Source: Cercis canadensis (Eukaryota; Streptophyta; Magnoliopsida; Fabales; Fabaceae). Taken from it: a stretch of 64,000 nucleotides of DNA. The notes under the pieces are model-generated. The model saw only the letters and a list, made by a program, of their open reading frames with translations. It ran no database searches and had not been told where the DNA came from. Every line of letters begins with the position of its first letter. Position 1 is the stretch's first letter. Position numbers and translations under genes: made by a program. The stretch is taken from NCBI GenBank assembly GCA_003255065.1, contig QAOA01003028.1:1800440-1864439 (forward strand), read 5' to 3'. This document shows positions 48,476-60,124 of this stretch, in pieces.

Positions 48476-48721
48476 AATATATTTTTTGTCTTTGAATTAT
48501 TTGTCTAATGTCACTTTAGTTTTTGATTTAATTTTTGTGTTACTTCAATCTTCGAATAATCACATTGTCTGCCAAATTAGTCATCCATAACATAAAAAAT
48601 GATCACTTAAAGGATGATTTAACGGGTAGAGTGATTATTTGTGAACTAAAGTAACACTACTAAAAATAAATCAAGGACTAAAGTGACATTTAAGAAATAA
48701 TTCAAGGACAAAAAATATATT
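48476..48721. mobile_element. Tourist-like MITE, copy 3 (intact)
   Basis: The 246-base element is flanked by TAA (48473-48475 and 48722-48724). The terminal inverted repeats extend for more than 40 bases: AATATATTTTTTGTCTTTGA on the left against AATATATTTTTTGTCCTTGA as the reverse complement of the right. It lies about 215 bases after the mTERF stop codon, so it may be part of the 3' UTR or terminator region of that gene. Confidence 0.88.
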
Positions 48722-48724
48722 TAA

Positions 48725-49515
48725 ATAAACTGGAAGAAGCTTGCAATCTGTCATCCATTGCTTCACTTTTAAAGATATGACTGCCAACCGAGTTTTATAA
48801 TGAGTAGAGACGGGGAAGATTTGAGCTTTGTATCTCATGGGTTCCAGGTATATTCACTTGTTTCTATATGTGCATTTTGTACTACATACTATCATTTTCA
48901 CTTTTGTTGTTATAGTTTTTACTCTTGATTTATTTACAGGAGCATTGTGCAACTGAAAAAATCTCGCAGCATGTTAGCACAGTAACTTGGCAAGCTTGTA
49001 TGCTTCAACTACCCAGTTGAGTCATATGAAGATGGAAGGACACAACCCCGGATTGGATGGACCTAGAGGACAATATACCTTTCATAAAACTGGAAACTGA
49101 CCGATTTGAACTGGATACTAGAATATGTACATAGCTTTTCATTTGACTTCTCAATTGCAACCAATAATATGTAATATTTTGAAAAGAAAAACGTAAATCA
49201 AATCGTCCATTTCCAATTGTGCAGCACTCTGTCTATCATAAGGATATAATAGCATTCAGCAGACATGTAATTTAAGACTACACATGAAAGGATAGTAGCT
49301 CCATAATGTTGAATGGTTCCAATTGAAGAGTTCCTATTCAACTTCAACCTCCTAAAGGTCGTCCCAAACAAACAGCTTAATCTGTGTTCCACCATAGCTT
49401 TGGAAAGAATGTATTGAAGTAGTGGCCGAAAATCTACGGATTTTACGAAAGTTGAGGAAGCAAACTGAATTATGCTTCACATAAAATTTTCCAACATGAG
49501 CCACGGCAATCAGGG
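48725..49515. other. Intergenic region between mTERF2 and bL27m (convergent genes)
   Basis: No gene is seen. The region presumably contains the 3' UTRs of the two convergent genes. A pyrimidine tract and CAG near 48930-48950 could be part of a 3' UTR intron of the mTERF gene, but evidence is weak. Confidence 0.4.
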
Positions 49516-50152
49516 TTAGGCAGCAACCTTCTGCTCGGATGCAGCAACATTTGCATACACAGGGTGGAGAACATGACCATACTTGGGCTCAACATGCACC
49601 CACTTACGTCCAGTGAGTTTGTTACGTTCAAACTTGACACATCCCTGTTTCAAAGCAAAAAGAGTATGATCTTTCCCCATTCCGACATAGTTTCCTGGAT
49701 GAAAACGAGTGCCTCGTTGCCTAACAATGATATTCCCAGGTATCACTCTCTGCAGAATAATAAGCAAAGAGTCTCAACAATGTTATGATCTTTCCATGAC
49801 TATTAGCCATAAGACTGATACTCAAAACTCAAGCTGATAGAAACAACCTCATACCTCTCCACCAAATCTCTTCACGCCAAGATTCTTGGGTTTGGAGTCT
49901 CGTCCATTCTTTGTGGATCCTGCAGTCTTTTTGGTAGCCCATCGCCTGAACACCAAACTCAATCCTTCTCCAGAAACATCTAAACACAAATTAACACAAA
50001 ACCTTTCAAATCTAGCTTGTCCGATGAAAAATAGAAAACAACTTCAAATATAGCAATGTAGGAGTTATACCACCAGCACTCTGGTAAACAGGAACATTTG
50101 TCACAAGCTCCTTGATATTCAATCTTCTGCATAATGAAGCTGCAAAATTCAT
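49516..50152 (-). CDS. Mitochondrial large-subunit ribosomal protein bL27m
   Basis: Three coding exons (50152-50071, 49979-49855, 49749-49516) give 146 residues. The N-terminus ([19 protein letters not shown]...) fits a mitochondrial presequence. The L27 signature follows: [20 protein letters not shown], then [39 protein letters not shown] and GCVKFER. Bacterial L27 binds near the peptidyl-transferase centre and its N-terminus reaches toward tRNA (established). The plant mitochondrial form, recalled as AT2G16930, has the TKKTAGST start rather than the plastid AHKKGAGST. Exon joins are in phase (G|AT gives Asp28; GAG|AGA gives Glu-Arg). Upstream, a donor at 50860 (minus CTAG|GTATTT) and an acceptor at 50165-50164 suggest a 5' UTR intron of about 700 bases. 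Confidence 0.93.
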
Positions 50153-51000
50153 TTTGTTGATTTCTGTATTAGAAAGTCACAACCTGAAATGCACAGCAAA
50201 ATTTAAAAGATTCAATAGTGAGAAAGCCAATCGAAGATGCCTACTTGGACTAAAAATTAATCAAGGTTGTCATACTAGTCATTTAACCAATGATCATTTG
50301 AGGATCAGTAATTCATTGTCCTAGGCAAGAGAGTTTATTATAATAATAAAAAACGGTAACATATCCTCAAACAATCAAAAGAAAAACCAAAACGGACGCA
50401 GGTTATCAACAAACAAGGTCCACAAAGGACATTGTAAACTCATTAAGAAAACAGCCCGAAAGGTGCAAATGGAGATGCAATATAGTGAATTCTATCACAG
50501 AGTAAATGAAATATCACGATTTATCCTCAAATATCCTAGGTTTCATCTCCAAATTCAGATAACAAGTCATCTTAACCACAGGAAACCTCCCTAAAGTCTT
50601 TAAAACTTAACTATGAAGCAAAAAATTCACAAGCACTGTCTTGAAAATTCACATATACTTACTGCCCGCTTAAACCTCATGGCTCAAGCTTCATAAAAAC
50701 AATTAATTCAAGATAAAAGCATACCATGTAGCAAGAAATAAGACCCTGCTGTAGATTTTCAATCTGAAGCACGAATTCGTGAAAGTGGAAGAGAGACAAA
50801 GGAGGATCAGAGAGAGAGATTCAGAGACGGCGGAAACCGAAAAGAGAAAGAATCAAATACCTAGCTGGTTGATGGCTGAACCGCCGCTATTGGTTTTCCG
50901 TATAACCGTTCTTCGCCGATGCCAGAAGAGAAGCTTAAGCTCTACAGTTCCGCCTACACAAAAGGAAAATGAAAAATAAACATGGTGGGAGCCCTCTGAG

Positions 51001-51074
51001 TCTGAGCCCAGCACTCTTTTTGGGCTTATTCTAGCAAATAATCTGAGCCCATCGCTCTTTTTGGGCTTATTCTC
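51001..51074. promoter_or_regulatory. Tandem site II promoter module of bL27m
   Basis: A unit TCTGAGCCCA...CTCTTTTTGGGCTTATTCT is present twice (51001-51032 and 51042-51073). Each unit has AGCCCA and TGGGCT in inverted orientation (51005-51010, 51021-51026, 51046-51051, 51062-51067), giving four site II cores. Such elements activate nuclear genes for mitochondrial proteins in plants (established). They lie just upstream of the inferred bL27m leader. Confidence 0.6.
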
Positions 51075-51099
51075 CCAAACTCATAACTTCTTCTTCTAA

Positions 51100-51935
51100 G
51101 AGAATTTATTTAAACTTAATTCATCACTTTAGTTATTTTATTAATATCATATTATAATTAATGTCTAAATATAATATAAATTAAATTATTCTTATTCAAT
51201 ACAAAAAAATTAAAAAATTAATTAATCATGATATTCTCTTTTTAACTTTTATTTAGTTTGACTCTATTATTTTTTACAATTATCTCTAATTTTATTTTTT
51301 TTTAAAGTTAAACAAGAGACAACATAATATTATTGCTAAATACCTTGTGGACAATTCACCCTTTCCAACACGCTTTGCTCTCGTCCTATCTGATTTGACA
51401 TTAACAAATATCGTTGAAAATAACGACTCCCTTTTAGTTATTATTAATTTTTCTTTATAAAACTTAATTTTACACAGATTTCAAATGTAGATTAAAATCA
51501 ATTGAACCTTCACCCTTGATTCTTTATGTAATTAGTTTTTTTTTTTTGGGTGCTGGGTTCATCGATTGCTATGGTTTTTAGAACATTAATAATCATATCA
51601 TTTTATCTCGTACAGAATATAATTTACAAAAAAAATAATGCTACAGGTGTTTTAACTTTTAACCCCATGATACATACGCCGTAGACATTGGCAACAAGGT
51701 CACAAGCCCTAATTGTTACAAATGTTGCACTGCAATGGAGCAAGCGGATACTTGAACAGAAATACCGTTACAAGTTAGGGTACCTTACAACAAGGACGTA
51801 TAATTTTGGCTTTCATATTAAATTTTTCCATACCCAACTTGAATGAAATCTAAACTACAGGTGTGTGTTTGTTATCTGAAATGCAACGATTCTCAATGAC
51901 AAAAATAACCTAACTAACAAATGAGACATCCGAGT
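51100..51935. other. AT-rich spacer between bL27m and the synthetase gene
   Basis: No gene is seen. The right part (about 51650-51935) probably includes the 3' UTR of the minus-strand synthetase gene. Confidence 0.5.
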
Positions 51936-54900
51936 CTAGTCAATTCCCAGGCGACATACTGGATTTTTCTTTATAAGGCCAAGATCCACCTGCAAACACA
52001 TGAGAAAAAATACAAAGCTTGTGTCAACGTTACTAACTTCGTTGCTTTAAGAAACAGCATTTTAACATACCTTGTGTCCGAAGAGATCCCTGATGTTATC
52101 TATCCCGTATAATATCATCGTTGGTCTGATTCCAAGAAAAAAAAAATGAACAAGTTAAAATCATTTACAGTAAAGTCCAGCACTATATTGTACCACAATT
52201 CCCATAGTTCTATTAGATTTGGACACAAAAATTGGAACACCAACATAAGAATTTAGGTTTCACAGATTAACTTCGTTTTGCTTTCTTAACAACGATGAAG
52301 TCAATTTATTCGTACCTTTCAAGGGAAAGACCCCATGCAATAACGTTGACATCTTCAGGAAGTCCCATAGGACGCAACATTTCAGGTCTGAACATACCAG
52401 AGTTTCCTACCTCTACCCATTTTTTAAAGCCTTCGTGATAACTGGTAAAAGTAAATGACCAATTATTATGTCTCATATTATGACGATAAGGCCCACACAA
52501 AAAAATCACGATAAGGAAATGACAAGTAAACTCACTACAGAAGATAACCTGAAAATTTCCATGCTAGGTTCAGTATATGGATTGTAAGCAGGTTTGAACC
52601 GCAGCTTGGTCATGCCTGAACTCAGTAACAAAATCAATTATGTTAGTAAAGGCTAACTTCTTCAAACTTGGCAACAGATATACTACATTTTTCTAATTAC
52701 ACCCAACATTTAATCAAGGCAAAAACTTTCAGTATAAGAAGAAGTATTACCCATGCGTGAGAAAAAGTCATGCAGGACTCCTATCAAATCACAAAGAGTG
52801 AGCCCCCGATCGCATACAAGGCCTGCATCCAAAGCAAAGTACGACATCATAAAACTCAACTATATCAAGATTTTTTAATAAATTTACATACTGAGTTTAA
52901 AAAGACCAAAACACCAGCTGTTACTGTAGCCAGTCCCACCCCCCAAAAACAAGAACAAAGAAACTTGACTGCTTTTTTGAATCTGAATTACTAGCTGTTA
53001 ACATACCTTCTATTTGGTGGAACTCAGCAAGATGAGTTCGATCAACTGCTTCATTTCTGAATACTCGATCAATTGAGAAATATTTTTTTGGAGAAAACGG
53101 TTTCTAGAAAGATATTAGAATGGAACAAAAATGTATATCCAATCAATATTTCAGAACAAAAAATGGAATAGTACCATCACTTATCTGATGGGGAACAAGA
53201 AATAAAGAGAAATAGAAAACAGAAACCCATGAGCAGAAAAAACCAATTGAGTTAAACAAGTAATATACATTACTTTGAGATTTTACTTCTGAAATCATTT
53301 CGAAAAAGGATAGTAGTAGACTAGTAGGATGCCGGAGTAGCACTAAACACAAAAATGTATGCAATCACACGGGCACCAACAAATTCAGACACTGAAGTGC
53401 AAACCTGTGCTAGCAAGTAAAGCATCCTGGAGGAAACAGCAGTTGTGTGGGTTCGCAGGAGGTTTTTATTTGCTTCCTCTCTTTTCCAATCATAATGATA
53501 TCTGCCAAGCAACAAATTGTACGATTTCACCAGAAAATTAGCAGGAACTAACATCTGTATCAATATATAGGTTACAGTAAGAGCGTATTGCATGTGCCAA
53601 AGGCCATACCCTCTAGACCCATAACCACCAGATTCATGAACTTGCTTCACCCTCTGAACATAATCTTCTGGCAATTCCTTTGTTGTTGAAGGAGCTGCAG
53701 ATGTACATGTCACATGATATCAGAATGCAATAATACAAATTAGACAAACATGGGAAATTAAACGCAGAGAGAGAGAGAGAGAAACAAATTTTTACTGACC
53801 TAGCAAAAAGAATGTGTCATGTGAATCACGAGCTGGGTGTTGTTGGGGCTGGAACAAGGCGTCAAAGTTCCAGAAGCTGCAAAATATAACATTCACAAGA
53901 AAAAACTTCAGGGGAGAGCTGACATGTGCTATACAGAAAATCATTATAACGTGTTGAATTTCAATATTAGAAAAATAAGGGAAAAAATCTAGCATCTAAA
54001 GAATGAATATAAGCAAGAACAAAAGGATCAAGGTTTTAAAATTTGAGGATACATAAAAAATTTGAATTTCAATTATTTTTGGAAATAAAAGAAACAAATC
54101 CTGTATGTGAATAGCTCACATATCCCACTAAATTATATGTATCTGCAAGGTTCATTTGGAAAACCAGTAGGGATAACCAAGAACAAACAATTTTTATTGG
54201 AAACATTCTTCTAATGAAGTGAGGTGAATAATATGGTTGCCTAGCTGGTTAATTGCTACTAATGAGAATAGTGTCCCTATATTCTTAACAATAGGGCCAG
54301 GAAACTTTTGGGTTCACCAAGCCATTGCTCTAGATTTACATACAACTATGTTGATCTTAGCAAAAGGTGCTCTCCATGTGGCATTAATGCCAGATTTTAA
54401 AAAAATAAAAAAATTGCTTATAGTTTAAGTTTTCCTTGTGGAGAGATTCATGTGATTCAGAAAATATTATTTTTTGAAGATTACCATGTTCATGATTATT
54501 TATTACATTATTTAGAAGATGACCAAAATATTTTCATTGCAAGTGTCAATTCACTACTGAAAGGACCTTTCCATTTGTTATAGGTGATCCAAAAAACAAA
54601 AAAACTTTGATAAGGTGCAGCAGAGGGGAAGCCCTGCCCCCAATATCCTTATTCTATTCCTGCTCCAACCTATAACTCATGAGCTAGACAGTCAAATTAG
54701 GAACTGACACAAGTTACTAAAACCATAATTTTTATAGTTTTATACCTTCCAATATTAAGACAATAATCTAAGCCTTTCCCATTATGTATCAGTATGTTAA
54801 CCAGAGCCACAAATTCCTGATCAATAACAAGAATCTTGGGAGAAAAATGAATCAACCGTCTACCATAGACACTAAAATGGAATTGATATGGCAACAAAAA

Positions 54901-57900
54901 CTACCTGCTCTCAACAAAATTGTTTGTTGGCATCTCCTCAAACCTGCAGCCAATACCAGAGTACATTTCAAATTGTTAAATTTGAAACCAAATGTATTTA
55001 CCATATAAAAGATACTGGGCTTCAAATAACAAAGCTAAAGCTTACCCCATGCAGAGGAAAATCTTTTTTAGTTGATATCTAACCTGAAAATAGAGAGGAC
55101 GTTCAGACACAGTATCCATATGAAAAATTGCCACACTAAATTTCATAACTTTAGCAATAATTATTCTAAGTAAAAGACAGCTCTTTTGTTGGCCATTTCA
55201 TTGATATAGTAATCATCCATTTAGGCTACTGTGTGTATTTCATGTAGAATCATGTCTTCTTTTAATTTGTAACCTTCAGGTTTGGACTGAATTCAAACTG
55301 TATTAAAAAGAAATTCTTAACTGCCAGAGATATCTAACAATAACTTCCCGAGTTTAATAGCTTCAATTCACTAATAAGTAACTAATGTAGCAATTAGACA
55401 ACTGAAGCATCATACTTAATCCTTTATACAAATATCTAGCATGCATAAACGCATAAAAAAAATACAACTATGCATACATATACAAAAAGGCATCCATGGA
55501 AACACATGCACACTTTAACAAACAACACGAGGGAAGGTATCAAAACTGTCCATATCAAAGTGAAAGCTTAATAATATGAAATTATAATGCATTTTATGGA
55601 TATGGTTAACTGTTAGCAAATTATGGTAGAAAATATAAAATATTCATCCATTCTAAATATCAAAAAGGTATTTCTTGGTTCTATTGAGTGGGGGAAGGAG
55701 GGACAGAGGAAATATCTTGCCTTCAGCAGTGGATGAAGATTGCCACCCTCTAGAGGCTGACCTTTAGCACTGTAGTTGTACTCTTTGAACTCTAATTCCT
55801 TCCACTCACCACTGATTTAAAATAAAACAACAAAGAGAAGTTCAGAAAAATATAACAAATGTACCAATAAAGTCACATGCCTTCTTATGAAAAGCCAACA
55901 AAATATTGTTAAGACACACTTGCATAAAGAGCAGTTTCAATTCAAAAATTTTAACCCCCACTCACACCTACACAAGTAGAATACCTCTGTAAATTATCCC
56001 GAGTTAAATCAGTGACAACTTTCTTCCTTTTTGGAGCATAATTAGGACCCTTCTTCACTGAGTAGCCCTTCCATGTCCTAGGTCATAAGATATTAAAAAA
56101 AAAATCAATAAATAAACATAATAGTCAAAAACCTCAGATCCAATATCTGGGAAAAAAAAAAAANAAAAAAAAAAAAAAAAAAAACCCCGCTAGCATAATA
56201 TAGTCGAAACTGTTATTACTGTGGAACAATGAGCTTTCGTGCTTTGAGAGCCTTGATATCATCTGAGCTAATGGCCTGGTTTTTCAACATAGGGTAAAAA
56301 TTCTAATGAGATATGCAGATTTTAACCAAAAAAAATGATAAAGAAAATGATAAGCAAACTCTAAAAACATTAAACAAAGGGAGGAAATGATAAAGGTCAA
56401 GAACAAGAATCCCTCAAATACAAATAGAAATGGATTTATATGCCAGACTCTATCTTGCCAATTCATGTCCTCCATTTCATCCTAGTTCCTGTTAGCACTT
56501 CCTCTAGCTGCTTCCTCTAACGTAATAAAGATATCTACTGATAAACAGATCCATGATGTTACACACCTTTCCCTCTTGTATTTGAAGAAGCAAATCTTTG
56601 ACTCTGTCATCCACATGTTGCACCTACAGCACAAGATCAGCTTATCAATAATAACTTGTGCATTATATAGTTCTTCCCAGGTCAAAAAGACAAAGGGTGT
56701 ACACCAAAAATTGGGAACACAAACATCCCTTTTAAGGGAGAGGGAGAGGGAGAGGGACACTAATGCGGACAGTGGAAACCATCATTAACCAACTCATCTT
56801 TTCATTAGTACCCTAACTAGAACTGGTGAAAACGTAAAATCATTAACCAAAAAAAAAAATAACTGAAAGGCTAAAATCAGGAAGAAAAAGAAAAGAAATC
56901 CAGAAATATTGTCATGTACACATACATATGGACTTTTTCCCTGGTTGTGCACACGCAGAGAATACATAAACAAGCATGCCGGAAAAGTTTGAAAAAAGAC
57001 ATGGTTGGGGAGCCAAATTTCTTACCTTTCTGGATATAAGTTGTTTTCCCATTTCCACCCATTTGTTCTTTGCAGCCTGGGCACAAGCTATTTTGAATGC
57101 TGAGGGGTCCAGCTTTTTCTGCAAGCAGACAATAGATTTTACAAAATATTATGTTACAAAAGCAGAAAATTCCATTTAATCCTCTAAAAGGACATATTAC
57201 AATAGATAGGAACAACAATTAAATTTATCACAAATAAAAAAAATCTCCGGAGGACAGGAAAGCCAATTTCTTCGGTCTCCTAATTTGCTTAGGATAAAGA
57301 AATCATTACTGCCATGTGCATTAATGCATTAATGCTTGGCATTGGTTTCACAGGAGGGCAGTTCAACAAATTCAGTAAAATTTATTTTCAAATAATATAT
57401 AGTAGTAACCTGAAGTTCTTCTCTAGAGATACCCTCAGGTGGTATGGCTAAGAAGAGTTGCACTTCAGGTGACCCAGCAGCAGCATATGTCTTCCCCTCA
57501 TCAGTTAGCACCCATGTCTCCCTTTTTATGTCCTGCACGGTAACCAATTCATATAGGAGGTAACCTTCAATATTAACCATCAAATCTGTTCAACCAGCTT
57601 CAATCAGATAACTAACATTTTATGAGAAATGAAATGCTTGTAGATGCAAAGAATTTTGAATAAGGAATCATATACTGCCTGTCCTAATAGCATGAGTGGT
57701 CATAGGAATCCCTTCTCGTGCACAAAACAATAAGGTAATGCCCCTTCTAAGTTCTAGAGGTAACATAAGAAATCTGTGACAGTGCCTATTTCTAATGAAA
57801 TGCGTAATCCACATATCCAGAAAGGTAGAAACACTATGAGAAGCATCAGGCGACACTATTAAGCATTCCCACGAACTCAGAGGCTGTAAATAAAGCGTAA

Positions 57901-58087
57901 AGAAGACGATAATTGAAAAGAAGGAAATTGATATTAGTACCTCAGCATCAACATATCTGAAGCCATGGAGGCTCTTGATGACATTGACGATCTCATTGTG
58001 GTCGATTCCACGTTCAGCTGCGAACTGACCTGAATCTGAAATTTGCTGATTCTTTTCGAGGTAACTGAGAACTGCTTCTTCCGCCAT
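51936..58087 (-). CDS. Cytosolic phenylalanine--tRNA ligase alpha subunit
   Basis: Eighteen coding exons give 488 residues (recalled Arabidopsis AT4G39280: 485). From the 5' end: 58087-57941, 57532-57410, 57118-57026, 56623-56567, 56275-56220, 56077-55985, 55811-55721, 55083-55046, 54943-54905, 53876-53800, 53694-53610, 53501-53405, 53103-53007, 52822-52751, 52615-52549, 52441-52316, 52125-52071, 51989-51936. It forms an alpha2-beta2 enzyme charging tRNA-Phe. The N-terminal winged-helix part ([20 protein letters not shown]) is followed by the class II catalytic domain. This includes [29 protein letters not shown], motif 2 [19 protein letters not shown] (347-365), [11 protein letters not shown] and motif 3 [14 protein letters not shown] (from 443), ending CRLGID. 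Seventeen introns are present; the one at 55084-55720 has a GC donor (AAG|GCAAGA). All phases close. A single N lies in an intronic poly(A) run (56164). Confidence 0.95.
56148..56184. repeat. Poly(A) tract with one N inside a synthetase intron
   Basis: An intronic homopolymer (poly(T) on the coding strand) with an ambiguous base at 56164. The true length is uncertain. It does not affect the coding exons. Confidence 0.9.
56739..56757. repeat. (GGGAGA)n hexanucleotide microsatellite
   Basis: Three tandem GGGAGA-type units in an intron of the synthetase gene. Confidence 0.8.
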
Positions 58088-59203
58088 TCTCAGTCAATCG
58101 CAGCTTTTCCCTGACGGCGATGCAGGGTATGCTCTCTAAAGCGAAGTGAATATGTGGACCGGGTCGGACATTGGATGACCAGACCAGGCTTAACGAGGGG
58201 GTGGAACCGAGACCCTTTTTTAATTTTCTTTTATTTTTCTTATGAAAGTTTTTTAAATATTTGTTGTATTTATTTTATATGTTATATTACCTAAAAATAG
58301 TTAATGTATAAATAATATATGTATAATTTAATTATTTTTAAATTTATTTAAAAAATAAAATAAAATAAAATAATTATATTTTATATTTTTATATTTAATA
58401 ACTATGATACAATATATTAACGTAGTATCATAAAATTTTTGTTTAAATATCCAATTTTTTTGCTTTCGGAAAATGGAAAATAGCCGAGATTACAATAATT
58501 TCAAGAGTGATAAATTCTCATATGGTTTGGTGTATATAGACGCAAACGCAATGGTAATGAAACAGACATTTATGGGGCGATAACTCATTTATTTATGTAT
58601 TTGGCTCACATCAGGACATTAAATTTGGCGTTTCAAGGTGATTTTTGTGAGAATAAATCCTTGTTTGTTTCTCTAAAAAATTAGTTTATTTATCTAATGA
58701 TAAAAAAAATATTATCATGCTAATTAAAATAGTTTTATAAAAAAATTAATAATATATATCTGCCAAATTTTACATTTATGTCAATAGGTATGAATCTTAT
58801 TTTTAATCGTCTTTATTGTTTTTCTTTAAATATGAGATTAAACATGTATTCCTAATTGCTACTATCATTATTATAACATTGCAATCGTGTAACAAAAATT
58901 AAGTATGTAAAATAATAAAACTTTTTAATCATGGAATATAAAATGACACAGGAAATTATATATATATTAGTTACACACAAAATGATATTATAGGACATAC
59001 TTCTTAAGTTATTTATAAAGCTAAGATTTTTCTTATAAAAAAATTTATTTTATACTAATATGAAAAAAAAAAAAATTCGCCAATGGTATGGGAATGAGAG
59101 AATTAAAAATTTAAATTAATTTAAAACGACGTCGTATAAGCTTCGATTGCGCAACCGAACGGTAGGGTTTAAGCTCCCTTGCTCTCACTCTCAGGCTCAG
59201 CCC
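58088..59203. other. Intergenic region between two divergent genes
   Basis: This spacer of about 1.1 kb separates the synthetase gene (-) from NFD6 (+) and presumably contains both promoters. It is extremely AT-rich in the middle. Close to NFD6 lies AAAACGACGTCGTATAAG (59123-59140) with the palindrome ACGACGTCGT, a candidate bZIP site and possible core promoter. Confidence 0.55.
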
Positions 59204-59233
59204 ATGCTTGTCTCCAGAACTCTGGAATCAGCA

Positions 59234-60124
59234 ATGGCTTCTGTGTTGAGTAAATCAGTGTTTAGGGTGACCTCAAGGTCCTTGGCAAATCATGCCAAAA
59301 GTTTAACCCAGAAACCCCTAAATGTTACTTCCCTGCCATCTGGGTTCTCTTCCCCTTTGTCAAGAGCCATCCCTCGCGCTTCCAGGTACACAACACCTCA
59401 AATCGAGTTTCAAACTCTAGTTTCTCTCACCATTTGACCTTTAGCTACTTCTTCCAATTACTTTAATGTTAACATTACCTAGTTTAGCTCGTTAGCAAGA
59501 AAAAAAGATGAACTTTTCCTTATTTTAGCTGAATTAGTTGCCCTGCATTGCTGTTGCATATTAATTTGCTATTTATTTTCATCTTGACTACTGGGTTTTT
59601 AAGGATTTTGTCCTTGTTGGGGAGCGTTGAGTCTATGATGCCTCTTCACAGCGCCATTGCTACTGCCAGGCTCACTTCCAGTATCGCTGTTGATTCCAGC
59701 TGCTGGAGTTGGCTTTCTCGAGGTACTTTCCTATCTATGGCTGTGCTTGTCATATGTGAAGAAAACTTTGAATGGATCAATGGAATTAAAATAAGATGCA
59801 AATAAAAAACCAACAGAGTTCTCATCGCTCACTTCATGCTGCTCATTTGAATATACTATAGTTTGACTGACTTAATTTTATTTTTTTTTCCATTTATTCT
59901 TGGTGTTTCTGAGCATGTAAACGGAAGCCATTGTAAAGAGTAGAATTGATTTTTGCCTTACCTCAACAAAAACAGTTCCAATTGAATCTCATACTGGTTA
60001 AAACTTTAGTATTACTTTCACCATCATCTAGGCATCCAGCTAAGGTATACTTTTGTTTCATTTTTAATGCGTATCCTGACATGTTCTTCTATTTTGTTGT
60101 ATAGGACTTGAAAAAACTTTGTGA
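59234..60124 (+). CDS. NFD6: NUCLEAR FUSION DEFECTIVE 6-like organelle protein
   Basis: Three exons (59234-59385, 59604-59722, 60105-60124) give 96 residues. The N-terminus (MASVLSKSVFRVTSRSLAN) is basic and serine-rich, with no acidic residue among the first 50 or so, as for a mitochondrial or plastid presequence. The conserved core RILSLLGSVESMMPLHSAI, TARLTSSIAVDSSCWSWLSR identifies the NFD6 family; in Arabidopsis NFD6 (recalled as AT2G20585) is needed for polar nuclear fusion in the embryo sac and is organelle-targeted (established). Its molecular activity is unknown. The last exon adds only GLEKTL, a lineage-variable end. An in-frame ATG ten codons upstream (59204, MLVSRTLESA) could lengthen the presequence; I chose 59234 because MASVL-type starts are usual in the family. 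Retention of intron 2 would add a different tail. Confidence 0.88.
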
